DNA of 64,000 nucleotides from Siphonodentalium dalli (GCA_032622095.1 CP136066.1:204870978-204934977); one strand, 5' to 3'. Counted from the stretch's first letter, positions 11,732 through 23,695 are shown. Numbers and translations: made by a program. Notes: generated from the letters alone by a model not told the origin.

Positions 11732-12000
11732 TTAACCCTTTGAGTGCCAGGTCCGATTTTTATATCAACCCATATACCCTGTGCCAATGCATTCTCTTAT
11801 ATATGCGAGTCGACCATAGGTCGCCTCGCATATATAAGAGAATGCATTGGCCTAACAATTTTTCATCATTTGTTATTATTTTTTACAATCTTTTACAATT
11901 TTAATAATTTTTTAAAAATCTAAAAAAATAAAAAATTTACCGATTTTACAGACCGTAAATTAGGGCCGATGAGATCGGCCCCTGGCATTGAAAGGGTTAA
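11732..12000. mobile_element. TTAA-flanked MITE with different ends but the same palindromic core
   Basis: The element at 11736-11996 lies between TTAA sites. Ends are CCCTTTGAGTGCCAGGTCCGA and GGCCCCTGGCATTGAAAGGG, unlike the CCCTTTACCCAACA family. It nevertheless carries one ccaatgcattctcttatata ... gagaatgcattgg palindrome, identical to that family. 12001-13470 shows no recognisable feature beyond a G run at 12665. Confidence 0.85.
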
Positions 12001-13659
12001 AGACAAGAATAGAAGGTAATTTGTAACTGTATAATCATAATTGTCAAAGTGTTGATTATGCAGAGTTGAAGCATCTCATGAGTAGCATGACGCCATGTCA
12101 TTATCACTTTTCATAACAGAGACAATGCCTTGACAAGTATACTTTATTATCAGCAGACAACTCCATGTTATAATGTAATTATAGGCCATTCATATCTTCC
12201 TCTATCAAGGGTTATAAAGTCATATAATTACGACTTTAAAAACTCTGTAAGGACAGCTAGGGCATAAAAGTTGTTAATTAAGTCTTTTGATTTGAAAAAC
12301 GTGTACATAAACAGGATAATGACAGCACTCAAAGGAGAACTTAGGAGTGGTGGCTCAGTCAGTAAGCTTCATAGCATATTAGGCTGTCATAAAATTTCCA
12401 GCAATTTTTAAGCTGTTTCAATTCGTGATCCACACAAATTGTTAACCAGTGAATTTACCCCTTTACATGCTGGCTTTCCTCCTGCAATAAAACTGATCTA
12501 GTGAAATGACCAGGGACGTGGCTAGAGGGTCTCCATTGGGGGGTGTCCATCTTGAAATTTCCAAACTCCAGCCCCCCCTCTCTGAACCAGACCAAACTTT
12601 ATATACCCCAACATCACCCTTCTATAATCCATTAAGTATTACTGTATACACCTGTCAGTAAGCCTGGGGGGGGGGGTAATTTGTAAACATAATAGGGTTG
12701 TATGATGAGTTCACAAGTTAATTTAGTTACACTAATACTTCTTAATCAAGCTAATTCTTATAAAAACACAGTGGGATGCAGGTGAACATACATGTACATC
12801 ACTCTTCTGCATTAACAAAGGATCCTACAAAAACACCAAGTCATTACTCCACATCCCATTGGATTTACTCTGATAGAGGTGTGAACTATAAGTGACACAT
12901 CCTTTGATTTTACTGATTTGATACCTCTTTGATTGATCCAACAACAAAGAATATATTATGATGTGTATAATTCACAACAATATTAACACAATTGTATACT
13001 ATTATACATCTTTATTATTTAAGAAAAACAACTGGAAAAAATAATGTGCTTAATAAGTATCGTCTCCTATTCTACAGGAGTGAAAGACATGATTGTATTC
13101 ACCTTCAAAATGCTCAAAAATGAGCCCATTAATAAAACATTTATAGTGAGCATATGGGGACCACTATGGAAATAAGAGGGATTGTTTTGTCCTTCTTTAA
13201 GTGTTATCCCTGGTAATGATATATTTAATTATAGAGGCTGATCAGTATTAATAATAAAATTTAATAATATTAATACCACCGACTAACCATATTAAAACCT
13301 TATTGGTTAAATCTTTTTTTGATTATAAATACACATTTAGATAATGAGCTCACAGAGATATGTTAATGTCGACCGCTTTTCCATCTAAAATTATTTACAT
13401 TGCTTTTTCAATATGTATACATTTGTCAACTTTGTATAAATTGTATAGATATATATCATTGCCATTAAATAATCTAAAAAAAAAGAAGCAGGAACACCAT
13501 TATAATCAGTAAATATACTTTAAATATGCTGTTCAGAGACATGCGCATACTGGTAAATGTATGAGAGAGCATGCAGTCACTTCTCCCTGGGACTAAAATA
13601 TGGAGAAGTGGCACATTTTCGGTCACCCTCTAGGCTGGTCCTTGTTTGAAGGGATGTAC

Positions 13660-14245
13660 AGATATATAGTAATGCCCTAAATAATCGACTCCTTAACCAC
13701 AGCAGAATTATGGGTAATGTTTCAGGATTTAGTCGAAAATATGTCTCACTGAGAGCTTTCCGATGAATGGCAACAAGTCATATTTCAGACTAAATCCTGA
13801 AAAATTACCCATAATTCTGCTGTGGTTAACCCTTTACCCAACAAACCGGCCAAAACCGGCCAAATAAAGCTTCAACAGCCTAAAATATCTCCGGTCTGTC
13901 TCAATAGAACCATACAAATATGGATATCATTGGAACCGGCTCCTTGACCACATTGTGATAGTTACAGTTATGCCCTGTGCCAATGCATTCTCTTATATAT
14001 GCGAGTCGACCATAGGTCGCCTCGCATATATAAGAGAATGCATTGGCCTAAAAAAATTCTTTTTTTAACACTTTTTACCATTTTTTCTTACATTCTTTAA
14101 CAATTTTATAATTTTTAATGTGTTAAGCCAATGCATTCTCTTATATATGCGAGGCGACCTATGGTCGACTCGCATATATAAGAGAATGCATTGGCACAGG
14201 GCCCTTCTGTTGGGTAAAGGGTTAAGGAGTCGATTATTTATGGCA
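13660..14245. mobile_element. ACAGTAATGC palindrome with a piggyBac-like MITE in its TTAA
   Basis: The palindrome reads tatagtaatgccctaaataa ... ctgctgtgg and resumes ttaaggagtcgattatttat. Uninterrupted copies have ctgtggttaaggagtcg, so the TTAA in it was the target. The insert is at 13830-14221 (392 bp), with TTAA at 13826-13829 and 14222-14225. Confidence 0.92.
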
Positions 14246-14579
14246 TTTAGCTGAATGGAAGTCTTGAATGTATATTCCGAGACCTTTTCTGAACGTCGGG
14301 AACATCATGATAATCAAGAAGGTAAAATGGGTGCATATATAACAATCTGGCATTAATTGTCTGAATCTGCATGATGATGAAAATTAAATTTCCCCATTCA
14401 TAGGACAACCGGATGGGCGACCGGATGCAGTGCTAATTTATCGTGACAAATATATTATACAACTTTCAAATTTCAAACTGTCACTGGGTATAATGTCTGG
14501 CAGGTCAGACTGAGGGCCTTGCAGGTTCAAAATGATTTCTAAAAGTGGCAATACTGCAGCATGCAGTGACAAAATACCT

Positions 14580-15026
14580 GACATATACAAGCCTGAATTT
14601 AGTGGGTCTGCCATTTGCAGAATGAGGTCCCCAGAGGGTGAATTCAGTGACGCTATCCTGCACATCAGGCTAGCATCACCAAATTCACCCTCTAGGAACC
14701 TCATTCTGCTTAGGCCTCAACTGCTATGGGAGACCTAGTATCAAATTGAAGTTCCCCAGTTGAAGTTGGTGATATTCACCAATTAGTCACCTCGATTATG
14801 CATTTTATCTTCTGCAAATTAGGGGGATATAGAAACTTCCCAGAAGGGAAAAAGTTAATTTGAGACTATAGATACCTCCCAGAAGATGAAGCATAAGCAG
14901 AATGATGTCCGTAGAGGGTGAATTTTGTTAAGCTAGCCCACTGTGCAAGATAGCAGCACTAAATTCACCATCTGGGGACCTCATTCTGCAAATGTCAGAC
15001 ACACTAAATTCAGACTTGGACATATA
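14580..15026. mobile_element. hAT-like MITE, long variant, complete
   Basis: The element at 14588-15018 begins caagcctgaatttagtg and ends cactaaattcagacttg. The perfect 8-bp duplication gacatata lies at 14580-14587 and 15019-15026. The middle (ccccagttgaagttggtgat, ttttatcttctgcaaattag) is shared with 34600-35490, 47452-47896 and 53133-53395. Confidence 0.88.
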
Positions 15027-15296
15027 TAGCAGACCAAGCCTTGAAATAGGGTGTCTGTCATTTGCAGAATGAGGTCCCCAGAGGGTGAATTTAGTGACGC
15101 TACCCAGCATAGCGGGCTAGCATCACCAAATTCACCCTCTGGGGACCTCATTCTGCTTACACCTCAGCAGAATGAGGTTCCCAGAGGGTGAATTTGGTGA
15201 TGCTAGCCCGCTATGCAGGGTAGCATCACTAAATTCACCCTCTGGGGACCTCATTCTGCAAATGACAGACACCCTATTTCAAGGCTTGTAGCAGAC
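15027..15296. mobile_element. hAT-like MITE (CAAGCCTTG family), complete copy
   Basis: The element at 15035-15288 has a perfect duplication tagcagac (15027-15034, 15289-15296). It begins directly after the duplication of the previous element. Confidence 0.9.
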
Positions 15297-15415
15297 TCAA
15301 CTTCAGCTTGGTATTTCCCTGGTAATTAATGCTGGACTAAATTCAGACTTGGACATATATAGCAATCTGAATGTCGGCTTGGTATTTCCATGTTAATTAA
15401 TGCTGGACAGTGACC
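15297..15415. repeat. Local duplication of the MITE junction
   Basis: cttggtatttccctggtaat taatgctggac is repeated with a ~72-bp spacing, and the copied part includes taaattcagacttggacata, the end and target duplication of the element that ends at 15018. The duplication therefore postdates that insertion. Confidence 0.65.
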
Positions 15416-15547
15416 AGAGCTACTGGAACATATCATATAAATGTTCTTGTTTTCAGGCCACTTGGTAAGATCAGAATCTTCAAATGTGTTCTCAGTACAA
15501 CTAACTCTCTTCAAGAAACTGGAAATGTATCGCTACATGACACAAGT

Positions 15548-16552
15548 ATGTTTTTATCCTGAATCCATGGATTATAGGGAACCAATGCACTCGCAGTGGG
15601 TAAATGTGGTTTTTATCCTGAATCCATGGATTATAGGGAACCAATGCACTCGCAGTGGGTAAATGTGGTTTTTATCCTGAATCTGTGGATTATAGGGATC
15701 CAAGGCACGCGCAGTGGGTAAATGTGGTTTTTATCCTGAATCTGTGGATTATAGGGATCCAAGGCACTCACAGTGGGTAAATGTGGTTTTTATCCTGAAT
15801 CCATGGATTATAGGGAACCAATGCACTCGCAGTGGGTAAATGTGGTTTTGATCCTGAATCTGTGGATTATAGGGATCCAAGGCACTCGCAGTGGGTAAAT
15901 GTGGTTATTATCCTGAATCCATGGATTATAGGGAACCAAGGCACTCGCAGTGGGTAAATGTGGTTTTTATCCTGAATCTGTGGATTATAGGGATCCAAGG
16001 CACTCGCAGTGGGTAAATGTGGTTATTATCCTGAATCTGTGGATTATAGGGATCCAAGGCACTCGCAGTGGGTAAATGTGGTTTTTATCCTGAATCCATG
16101 GATTATAGGGATCCAATGCACGCGCAGTGGGTAAATGTGGTTATTATCCTGAATCTGTGGAATATAGGGATCCAATGCACGCGCAGTGGGTAAATGTGGT
16201 TTTTATCCTGAATATGTGGATTATAGGGATCCAAGGCACTCGCAGTGGGTAAATGTGGTTTTTATCCTGAATCCATGGATTATAGGGAACCAATGCACTC
16301 GCAGTGGGTAAATGTGGTTATTATCCTGAATCTGTGGATTATAGGGATCCAATACACGCGCAGTGGGTAAATGTGGTTATTATCCTGAATCTGGATTATA
16401 GGGATCCAAGGAACTCGCAGTGGGTAAATGTGGTTATTATCCTGAATCTGGATTATAGGGAACCAAGGCACTCGCAGTGGGTAAATGTGGTTTTTATCCT
16501 GAATCTGTGGATTATAGGGAACCAAGGCACTCGCAGTGGGTAAATGTGAAAA
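15548..16552. repeat. 59-bp minisatellite, about 17 copies
   Basis: Unit contains gtaaatgtggtttttatcct, gaatccatggattatagg and gaaccaatgcactcgcagtgg. Period 59, with two units shortened to 57 (16380-16480). Two main variants (ccatgg...aacc and ctgtgg...atcc) alternate. Frames on both strands here are products of the repeat. Confidence 0.93.
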
Positions 16553-16579
16553 AGGTCTAAGTCTGTAAAAACATCACCA

Positions 16580-16832
16580 TTAACCCTTTTATGACTGGAG
16601 CTTCCTGAAATTTTGCATAAACACTGTGCCAGTGCATTCTCTTACAAATAAGAGTCTCCCATAGGGGAGCCTTACATATATAAGGGAATACATTGGCCTA
16701 AAAATATTGACCTTGATCTTGTAAGCCAGTGCATTCTCTGATATATGCGAAGGAGACTCGCATATATAAGAGAATGCACTGGAACAGTATCGTTAATGCT
16801 GCACCAGCACAGCTCCATCATGAAAGGGTTAA
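16580..16832. mobile_element. TTAA-flanked MITE (CCCTTTTATGACTGGAGC ends)
   Basis: The element at 16584-16828 lies between TTAA sites. It contains two degenerate gagaatgcattgg palindromes and ends gcaccagcacagctccatca tgaaaggg. Confidence 0.85.
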
Positions 16833-16904
16833 GAACACGGAGAAATAGATATAAACTTTGTTCTTATATTCATTATTGATAGTTCTTCAATAACTAAATT
16901 TTGA

Positions 16905-17150
16905 GTGTTGAAACCATTGTTATGTAAACAAAACTGTTAGTGATTTGTCAACAAACATCTCTAAACTTGCAGTAAGTTAAAATATTTTATCCTGAATATT
17001 ATTTTCAGAATATATTTCAATGCTTTAACTTTTTCCAATGTTTACTGTCAAGTTGTTATTAAACTTTGCTATCATATTGGACTAATTGGACTTGTATTGG
17101 TAATTCCACTGTAACAGTAAAAGTTTACATAACAATGGTTTTGATATGCA
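16905..17150. repeat. Inverted-repeat element, ~240 bp
   Basis: gaaaccattgttatgtaaac (16909-16929) is inverted at 17126-17146 (gtttacataacaatggtttt). AT-rich centre. Possibly a small MITE; target duplication not clear. Confidence 0.55.
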
Positions 17151-17161
17151 AAATCTCAGTA

Positions 17162-17560
17162 TTAACCCTTTACCCAACAAACCGGCCAAAACCGGCCAAA
17201 TAAAGCTTCAACAGCCTAAATTATCTTGGGTCTGTCTCAATAAAACCATACAAATATGGATATCATTGGAACCGGCTCCTTGACCACATTGTGATAGTTA
17301 CAGTTATGCCCTGTGCCAATGCATTCTCTTATATATGCGAGTCGACCATAGGTCGCCTCGCATATATAAGAGAATGCATTGGCCTAAAAAAATCTGTTTT
17401 AAACACTTTTTACCATTTTTTCTTATATTTTTTAACAATTTTATAATTTTTAATGTGTTAAGCCAATGCATTCTCTTATATATGCGAGGCGACCTATGGT
17501 CGACTCGCATATATAAGAGAATGCATTGGCACAGGGCCCTTCTGTTGGGTATAGGGTTAA
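17162..17560. mobile_element. piggyBac-like MITE (CCCTTTACCCAACA family)
   Basis: The element at 17166-17556 has TTAA at 17162-17165 and 17557-17560. Two palindromic cores and a T-rich spacer; nearly identical to 13830-14221 and 21971-22362. The frames at 17304-17598 (MRVDHRSPRIYKRMHW type) are the core translated in every direction. Confidence 0.92.
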
Positions 17561-17715
17561 TAAGAACAAGCCAATATATTTTTGCATGTACTTGTTGATG
17601 CTAATTGTTTTGCAGACATTTCTGTTTTTTCGCATGAACACACTTTGAAGGCCTTTAGTCCCTTTAAAGAAGTGAGTGTTTTTGTTTTGTTCTTCTTTGT
17701 TGAGAGAAGACAGTA

Positions 17716-17930
17716 ACAGTAATGCTCTAATTAATTGACTGCTTAAACACAGCAGAATTATCGGTAACTTTCCAGGATTTAGACGGAAATATGGGTTGTT
17801 GCCATTCATCGGAAAGCTCTACCTGAGAGCTTTCCGATGAATGGCAACAAGCCATATTTCCGACTAAATCCTGAAAAGTTACCCATAATTCTGCTGTGTT
17901 TAAGGAGTCGATTAATTAGAGCATTACTGT
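17716..17930. mobile_element. Near-perfect ACAGTAATGC palindrome, complete
   Basis: Arms of about 100 bases run acagtaatgctctaattaat ... ggaaagctct and back to attagagcattactgt. The very short loop suggests a hairpin element; flanking TA dinucleotides are compatible with a TA duplication. Confidence 0.85.
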
Positions 17931-17949
17931 GTGTGTTTGATTAAAATTA

Positions 17950-18115
17950 TTATATAGAGAATACCTACAGTTTATGTTTGAATACCAAAATATCTCATGA
18001 GTGTCTAGAAGGAAATATCAAATTTTCACGAGCGGCTGCAAGATGCGAGTGAATTTCTATATTTCCTTCCAGACACGAATGAGATGTTTCATGTATTCAA
18101 ACACTTTCAAATCAC
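17950..18115. repeat. Imperfect palindrome
   Basis: gtttgaataccaaaatatct / atgtttcatgtattcaaac and gtctagaaggaaatatcaaa / tctatatttccttccagac are inverted around a G/C-rich centre (gagcggctgcaagatgcgag). Probably a foldback element. Confidence 0.6.
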
Positions 18116-18151
18116 TTTCAAGTGATGACGTCATGACATCATTTGGCAAGC

Positions 18152-18366
18152 TACAGTAATGCTCTAATTAATCGACTCCTTAAACACAGCAGAATTATGG
18201 GTAACTTTTCAGGATTTAGTCGGAAATATGGCTTGTTGCCATTCACCGGAAAGCTCTCGGGGAGAGCTTTCCGATGAATGGCAACAAGCCATATTTCCGA
18301 CTAAATCCTGAAAAGTTACCCATAATTCTGCTGTGTTTAAGGAGTCGATTAATTAGAGCATTTACT
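18152..18366. mobile_element. Near-perfect ACAGTAATGC palindrome, complete
   Basis: Both ~100-base arms differ at only a few positions (e.g. attcaccgg vs attcatcgg). Centre agctctcggggagagct. 18367-19250 holds no recognisable feature. Confidence 0.88.
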
Positions 18367-19257
18367 ATACATTGAAATAACAGAATGCTACAATAAGTAA
18401 CAATATCATATTTCCCTGTAGCTTCTTTCATGTACATGTACATACGACGCTTTAAGTTTCGGTAATTTTCCCTTATTTTATAGGCAAGCATATAATAAAA
18501 TGTGTTTGTTGTGAACATCGTCATAAGAGATTTGACTAAGTCTGTTTCAAAATTCTAATATTTGTGATAGTTTTCATTATCTACAATGTAGTTTGACCTG
18601 TATTTTATGGATGTATTGTTCCAAATTAATCTAAAGTTATCATCCAGGAACAAAAATTTATCCCAAATTCCATCGTTGGGATAGTTACTCTGGTAAAAAT
18701 AGATCAAAACCCAAAATCAAACACAACCTGTGTTTTATTGTCTTGAACCAAAGTACCAAATTTCTTTTCATTGAGTTGAGTAGAACTCAACTTATCATTC
18801 GGAAAGGAAACAATAATGGACGGATAGCTACGTAGGCGAACAGATAGACCAAACACATAACACGCTCCATCATTAAAAGGGTTTTTTAGAAATGAGTGGC
18901 GTTGTCATATTTATTTATGAGGGTCGTTAACACAGAATGATATCTGAATAAATGCCACGGGATAACATAACAAGTGCATTTAATTGAGATAATTGTTTTA
19001 GTAATGGCCATTTACTTTGAGATCAATAAGGCATTAGGAAAATGTAGACATTGTGAGCGATTAAAGAGAGGCCTTTATATCGTGCTAATGCATAGTACTT
19101 ATCCTTCCATATATCCTGGTGTAACAGTGTGTCATTTTTCTTGGTAGACATCAATATTTAATAATGAAGGATGCACCGAAGGACGATTTTATATGGTGAA
19201 CTTCATAGTAAATTAGTGTGCTTTACATCAGTATTAGCACAGCCACAGGGCATTGAT

Positions 19258-19470
19258 TACAGTAATGCTCTAATTAATCGACTCCTTAAACACAGCATAA
19301 TTATGGGTAACTTTTCAGGATTTAGTCGGAAATATGGCTTGTTGCCATTCATCGGAAAGCTCTCGGGGAGAGCTTTCCGATGAATGGCAACAAGCCATAT
19401 TTCCGACTAAATCCTGAAAAGTTACCCATAATTCTGCTGTGGTTAAGAAGTCGATTACTTAGAGCATTAA
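19258..19470. mobile_element. Near-perfect ACAGTAATGC palindrome, complete
   Basis: Same centre as the copy at 18152-18366. It ends ttagagcattaa directly against the A/T tail of the adjoining SINE. Confidence 0.88.
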
Positions 19471-19905
19471 TAATAATGTATAGCATTTGTAAAGCGCCTT
19501 TCCCATGAGGCCCAAAGCGCTCAAAGTTTTACAATTATTACCCTGATGAGCCTGAACATTCAGTAACCATCTAATGCTCCCCGGGGACAGGGGGAGGTAC
19601 AGCCGGGAGTATGCGAGGATACCATATGGCTAGCATACTGACAAGATCTTTCACTGCTCATTATCAGGTACCCTTGTAATGCATGGGTGGTGCAAAGCAG
19701 ACACAGTACGAGCGACCTTGCTCAAGGGTCACAACTTGGCGCGAGATTCAAACATTATACAATCCAACAATTGCACATCGCTCAAGTCGGCCAAGCCACT
19801 GCTGTGTGGAAACTCATAACAGACCACCAGCCAGCCGCGAACTCACCTCGCTGTGTTGACAGCGAAGACAAGTCCAACGCGCTAACCACTGGACCACGAA
19901 GTCCA
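19470..19905 (-). mobile_element. tRNA-derived SINE
   Basis: On the minus strand it starts tggtccagtggttagcgcg (A-box-like, near 19890). A B-box-like gtttgaatctcgc follows (near 19750). It ends with tttgggcctcatgggaaagg, cgctttacaaatgctatac and an attatt tail. A Pol III promoter pair, a unique body and a short-repeat tail make a SINE likely. 19906-20215 shows nothing recognisable. Confidence 0.72.
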
Positions 19906-20218
19906 GTGTACTGTACCTTGCTAAGGAGGAAGCAATCTATGGTCTAATGAGTGCATCAGGATTAGCATACTGACAATAAATATTGACTCCCAACCAGGTA
20001 GTCGGTTAAGAGTGATTCCTACACAACAACTGTAGCATGTGATCACTTGCCGAAAACAACAGCTTTTGATGATCAATGACAGAGAGGGAGTTCAAATGCA
20101 AAAAGTCCATCATACTAACCATGCCACTACAAACGTATTATTTGTCAGTGATGCCAGAGTAAATGATTATGTGAAACCAGTGGATGCTATTCACTCCATT
20201 TACACAAATATTCACTTA

Positions 20219-20640
20219 TTAACTGTTCCATGACTGGAGCTTTCTGAAATTTGGAAAAAGTCATGTGCCAATGTTTTTCAATGTTTCCAATGGTGCTCAG
20301 ATCAAGTGATTATACATCAGGGAAGGTTTTAGGACACAAATGTGCCTCCGCTTTCCCAATGGGAAATAGTCAGGGTTTTCCCAATTTCAGACCCTTATCC
20401 CTTTCATGAAAGGGGCTGCGCTGGTGCAGCATTAAAGATAATGCGACAGTGCATTCTCTTATACATGCAAGTTTCCCATAGAGAGCCTCCCATACATAAG
20501 AGAATGCACTGGCTTGCACGGTCAAGATCAACATTGTTAGGCCAATGTATTCTCTTGTGTATGCGAGGCTCCATATGGGAGAATGCATTGGCACAGAGTT
20601 TTTGCAAATTTTCAGGAAGCTCCAGTCATTGAAGGGTTAA
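20219..20640. mobile_element. TTAA-flanked MITE (CTGTTCCATGACTGGAGC family), composite
   Basis: TTAA at 20219-20222 and 20637-20640. Two inverted gagaatgcactgg / ccaatgtattctctt modules and gcgctggtgcagcattaaag lie inside. An extra segment near 20300-20400 (cccaatgggaaatagtcagg) looks inserted. Confidence 0.72.
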
Positions 20641-20677
20641 ATTCCCATATTATGTTATAAAAATATTTTTCAAGTCC

Positions 20678-20918
20678 TTAACCCTTCCATGACTGGAGCT
20701 TCCAGAAATTTTGCGTAAACCCTGTGCCAATGCATTCTCTTATATACGAGAGTCTCCCATTTCATATAAGAAAAATACATTGGCCTAACAATATCTACCT
20801 TGACTGTGTAAGCTATGCATTCTCTTATATATGCAAGGCTCCCTATGGGAGACTCGCATATACAACAGAATGCACTGGCACATCTTTAATGCTGTGCCAG
20901 GGCAACTTCTGAGGTTAA
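20678..20918. mobile_element. TTAA-flanked MITE (CCCTTCCATGACTGGAGC family)
   Basis: TTAA at 20678-20681 and 20915-20918. It has degraded palindromic modules and the gctgtgccagggcaacttct end. Confidence 0.72.
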
Positions 20919-21066
20919 GTTACCAGATTTATAAAGGAATAAACAATCTAATATACAAAGAAATGAGTTTCGATGATGGTGTGTGTTGTCAATTTGGATA
21001 TAATATTTGTATAAATATTATTCTACATTTTTATTTGATCACCCTACCTGTATGTTTCACATCACT

Positions 21067-21419
21067 TTAACCCTTTACCCAACAAACCGGCCAAATAAAG
21101 CTTCAACAGCCTAAAATATCTTCGGTCTGTCTCAATAGAACCATACAAATATGGATATCATTGGAACCGGCTCCTTGACCACATTGTGATAGTTACAGTT
21201 ATGCCCTGTGCCAATGCATTCTCTTATATATGCGAGTCGACCATAGGTCGCCTCGCATATATAAGAGAATGCAATTTTTTCTTACATTCTTTAACAATTT
21301 TATAATTTTTAATGTGTTAAGCCAATGCATTCTCTTATATATGCGAGGCGACCTATGGTCGACTCGCATATATAAGAGAATGCATTGGCACAGGGCCCTT
21401 CTGTTGGGTAAAGGGTTAA
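21067..21419. mobile_element. piggyBac-like MITE (CCCTTTACCCAACA family), internally deleted
   Basis: TTAA at 21067-21070 and 21416-21419. Compared with the 392-bp copies it lacks one half of the first palindrome's end (21270) and one ggccaaaacc repeat near the left end. Confidence 0.9.
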
Positions 21420-21734
21420 CATCACTTTAATGATTATGAACGTAGTATAAAACTAAAGGCATGCGACAATTAAGATTGCCATATACTAACCTGAACTTGT
21501 TTGAGCCGTAGTATCACATGAGGGTGTCTCTGTGGTGCAGTTGAATCAACACTGGATCGCATACTTTGGAGCTAGAAATAAAAATCTGTATTTAGTGCAC
21601 ATCCGTTCGTTTATTTTTTTGTGAAATACCAGGAAATACAGCAAAATACAGAATATTTCACAAAATTCAATAAATAAAATTTGTATTGTCCTTGAATGTC
21701 AACCTCAACTTTAACAGAGAATTTCTTCATAACA

Positions 21735-21795
21735 TTTTCCCCAAATGGACTCATTTATTTTCCCTTGGCAGAAACCCTGCTAGTAATTAGTAATT
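21735..21795. repeat. End fragment of the CAGGGTTTCC element family
   Basis: cattttccccaaatggactc ... ttggcagaaaccctg resembles the right end of the element at 22596-23661. 21420-21734 and 21796-21966 hold nothing recognisable. Confidence 0.5.
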
Positions 21796-21966
21796 CAATA
21801 GACAATGTTTCTGCAATATATTATGTATGTGTTTCTCACTTGAATTTTAGAAATTAGCCTATTATATGAATTAGAGTGATAACGGTAAGTCTCATTTCTA
21901 GGAATAAATGCATAATCCATTGAACCAAAAGATATCTGACAATAACTTATACGCATTTCCAATACC

Positions 21967-22366
21967 TTAACCCTTTACCCAACAAACCGGCCAAAACCGG
22001 CCAAATAAAGCTTCAACAGCCTAAAATATCTTCGGTCTGTCTCAATAGAACCATACAAATATGGATATCATTGGAACCGGCTCCTCGACCACATTGTGAT
22101 AGTTACAGTTATGCCCTGTGCCAATGCATTCTCTTATATATGCGAGTCGACCATAGGTCGCCTCGCATATATAAGAGAATGCATTGGCCTAAAAAAAATC
22201 TTTTTTTAACACTTTTTACCATTTTTTCTTACATTCTTTAACAATTTTATAATTTTTAATGTGTTAAGCCAATGCATTCTCTTATATATGCGAGGCGACC
22301 TATGGTCGACTCGCATATATAAGAGAATGCATTGGCACAGGGCCCTTCTGTTGGGTAAAGGGTTAA
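21967..22366. mobile_element. piggyBac-like MITE (CCCTTTACCCAACA family)
   Basis: The element at 21971-22362 (392 bp) has TTAA on both sides and two intact palindromic cores. Confidence 0.93.
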
Positions 22367-22589
22367 TTACATATAACAAAAATTTCAAAGTTACTCTTGA
22401 GAAACTTGATCAAATTGACCTCTCAGTAAAATTCAAAATACTGACTCGACATAAATTTAAGCCCTAGATTCGCTCTCAAGGCATTGGATTTTCAAATAAT
22501 TAGCCACGTACCCCCCCCCCTCATCATCAGGAGGGGACACCCCCTTACAAACCTTCTCCGATTTGGCCTTTGGCATATCATTACCTGAA

Positions 22590-23667
22590 AACATGCAGGG
22601 TTTCCGCCAGTCCCACGGACCCATTCCCCCCGTCGGTTGTTGCATGAAATCCCGCTCACACACAAATAAATGACGCTATTAAAAACTTTTTCAATCTCGT
22701 CTGTGTCGACAGGCTATATATCTACACTTATTTTTATTAATATTGACAAAATGAAATCGACACTGTCCATCTCCCGAAAAAACAATATGAAAGAGCGTGT
22801 CAAATAGCGACATTATTGAGAACACCATTCATTTGACCCATCTTACATGCATGGAGGATAAACACGAACATTTACCCCCCCCCCCCCCCCCCCCCAATAT
22901 GGAGATAATTTTCAAGGTACGGTCAATAATAGTTTAGTTGTCCCGTCTGGGTCCCCAAGCACAATAATCAACGACGCACATGTTCACATTTCCCGGCAAA
23001 AACTCAATTATATTTTATAACACGTTGGCTAAAACTCTGTTCTATAGCTGCGGTCATCAGTCATTGGACTAATACCTACTATTGAACAAGCTACGCATTC
23101 CGGGTAAAAAATTTCTCTACCATTTGTATTTCGCCACTATAAATATCTCCTGCAGTATGATGTCACTGCGCACAAATAGTTTTATGATTGACAGAATATA
23201 TAATCCTGTCAGTTTCATTTTCACGGACGCTACTTGAAATTCTAAGAAATACGTTATTCAATTCTCCTTGCTAGGTATTATTTGGTCAATGCGTAGATGC
23301 TTTTTAGTGTTTAGATTCATTATACCTGTTAGAATCTTATTGTATGTTATAAATTTGTAAACACTGAATTGAACTCGTAGCTCGTTCATGTACATGTATA
23401 TAGTCTTCAATCAGACGGCTGTCTTACGTACGTAATTAAATGACTAACTATTTGGATACCATCAACAGAATTAATGCACCCACGGAAATGATCGACTTGC
23501 ATAATACACGTAGCTTTGTGGCACACTCAGGTGCAAGGAAATAGCTTCTTTTCAGTGTCAAATAAATAAAATTTCGCCCGACAGAACGAACCATGGTCGT
23601 CCCGTCGCGTTATGTGTTTTCCCAATACGGACTCATTAATTGCCCCCTGACGGAAACCCTGAACATG
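22590..23667. mobile_element. Non-autonomous DNA element, CAGGGTTTCCG(C/T)CAG ends
   Basis: The element at 22596-23661 has inverted ends cagggtttccgccag and ctgacggaaaccctg. A 6-bp identical flank aacatg lies at 22590-22595 and 23662-23667. Ends are hAT-like, but the duplication is shorter than the usual 8. It contains a C run at 22876-22896 and no recognisable protein. Confidence 0.65.
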
Positions 23668-23695
23668 TGTCCCCAAAATATCCCTGGATATGTCG

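Noticed and set aside
15548-16552. CRISPR-like array (59-bp repeat)
   Set aside because: No distinct spacers, units are head to tail, and the genome is eukaryotic. Same reasoning for the 17-, 41-, 43- and 63-bp arrays.
17304-17598. Small proteins MRVDHRSPRIYKRMHW / MRGDLWSTRIYKRMHW found many times
   Set aside because: They are the palindromic MITE core read in both directions; no conserved start or length.
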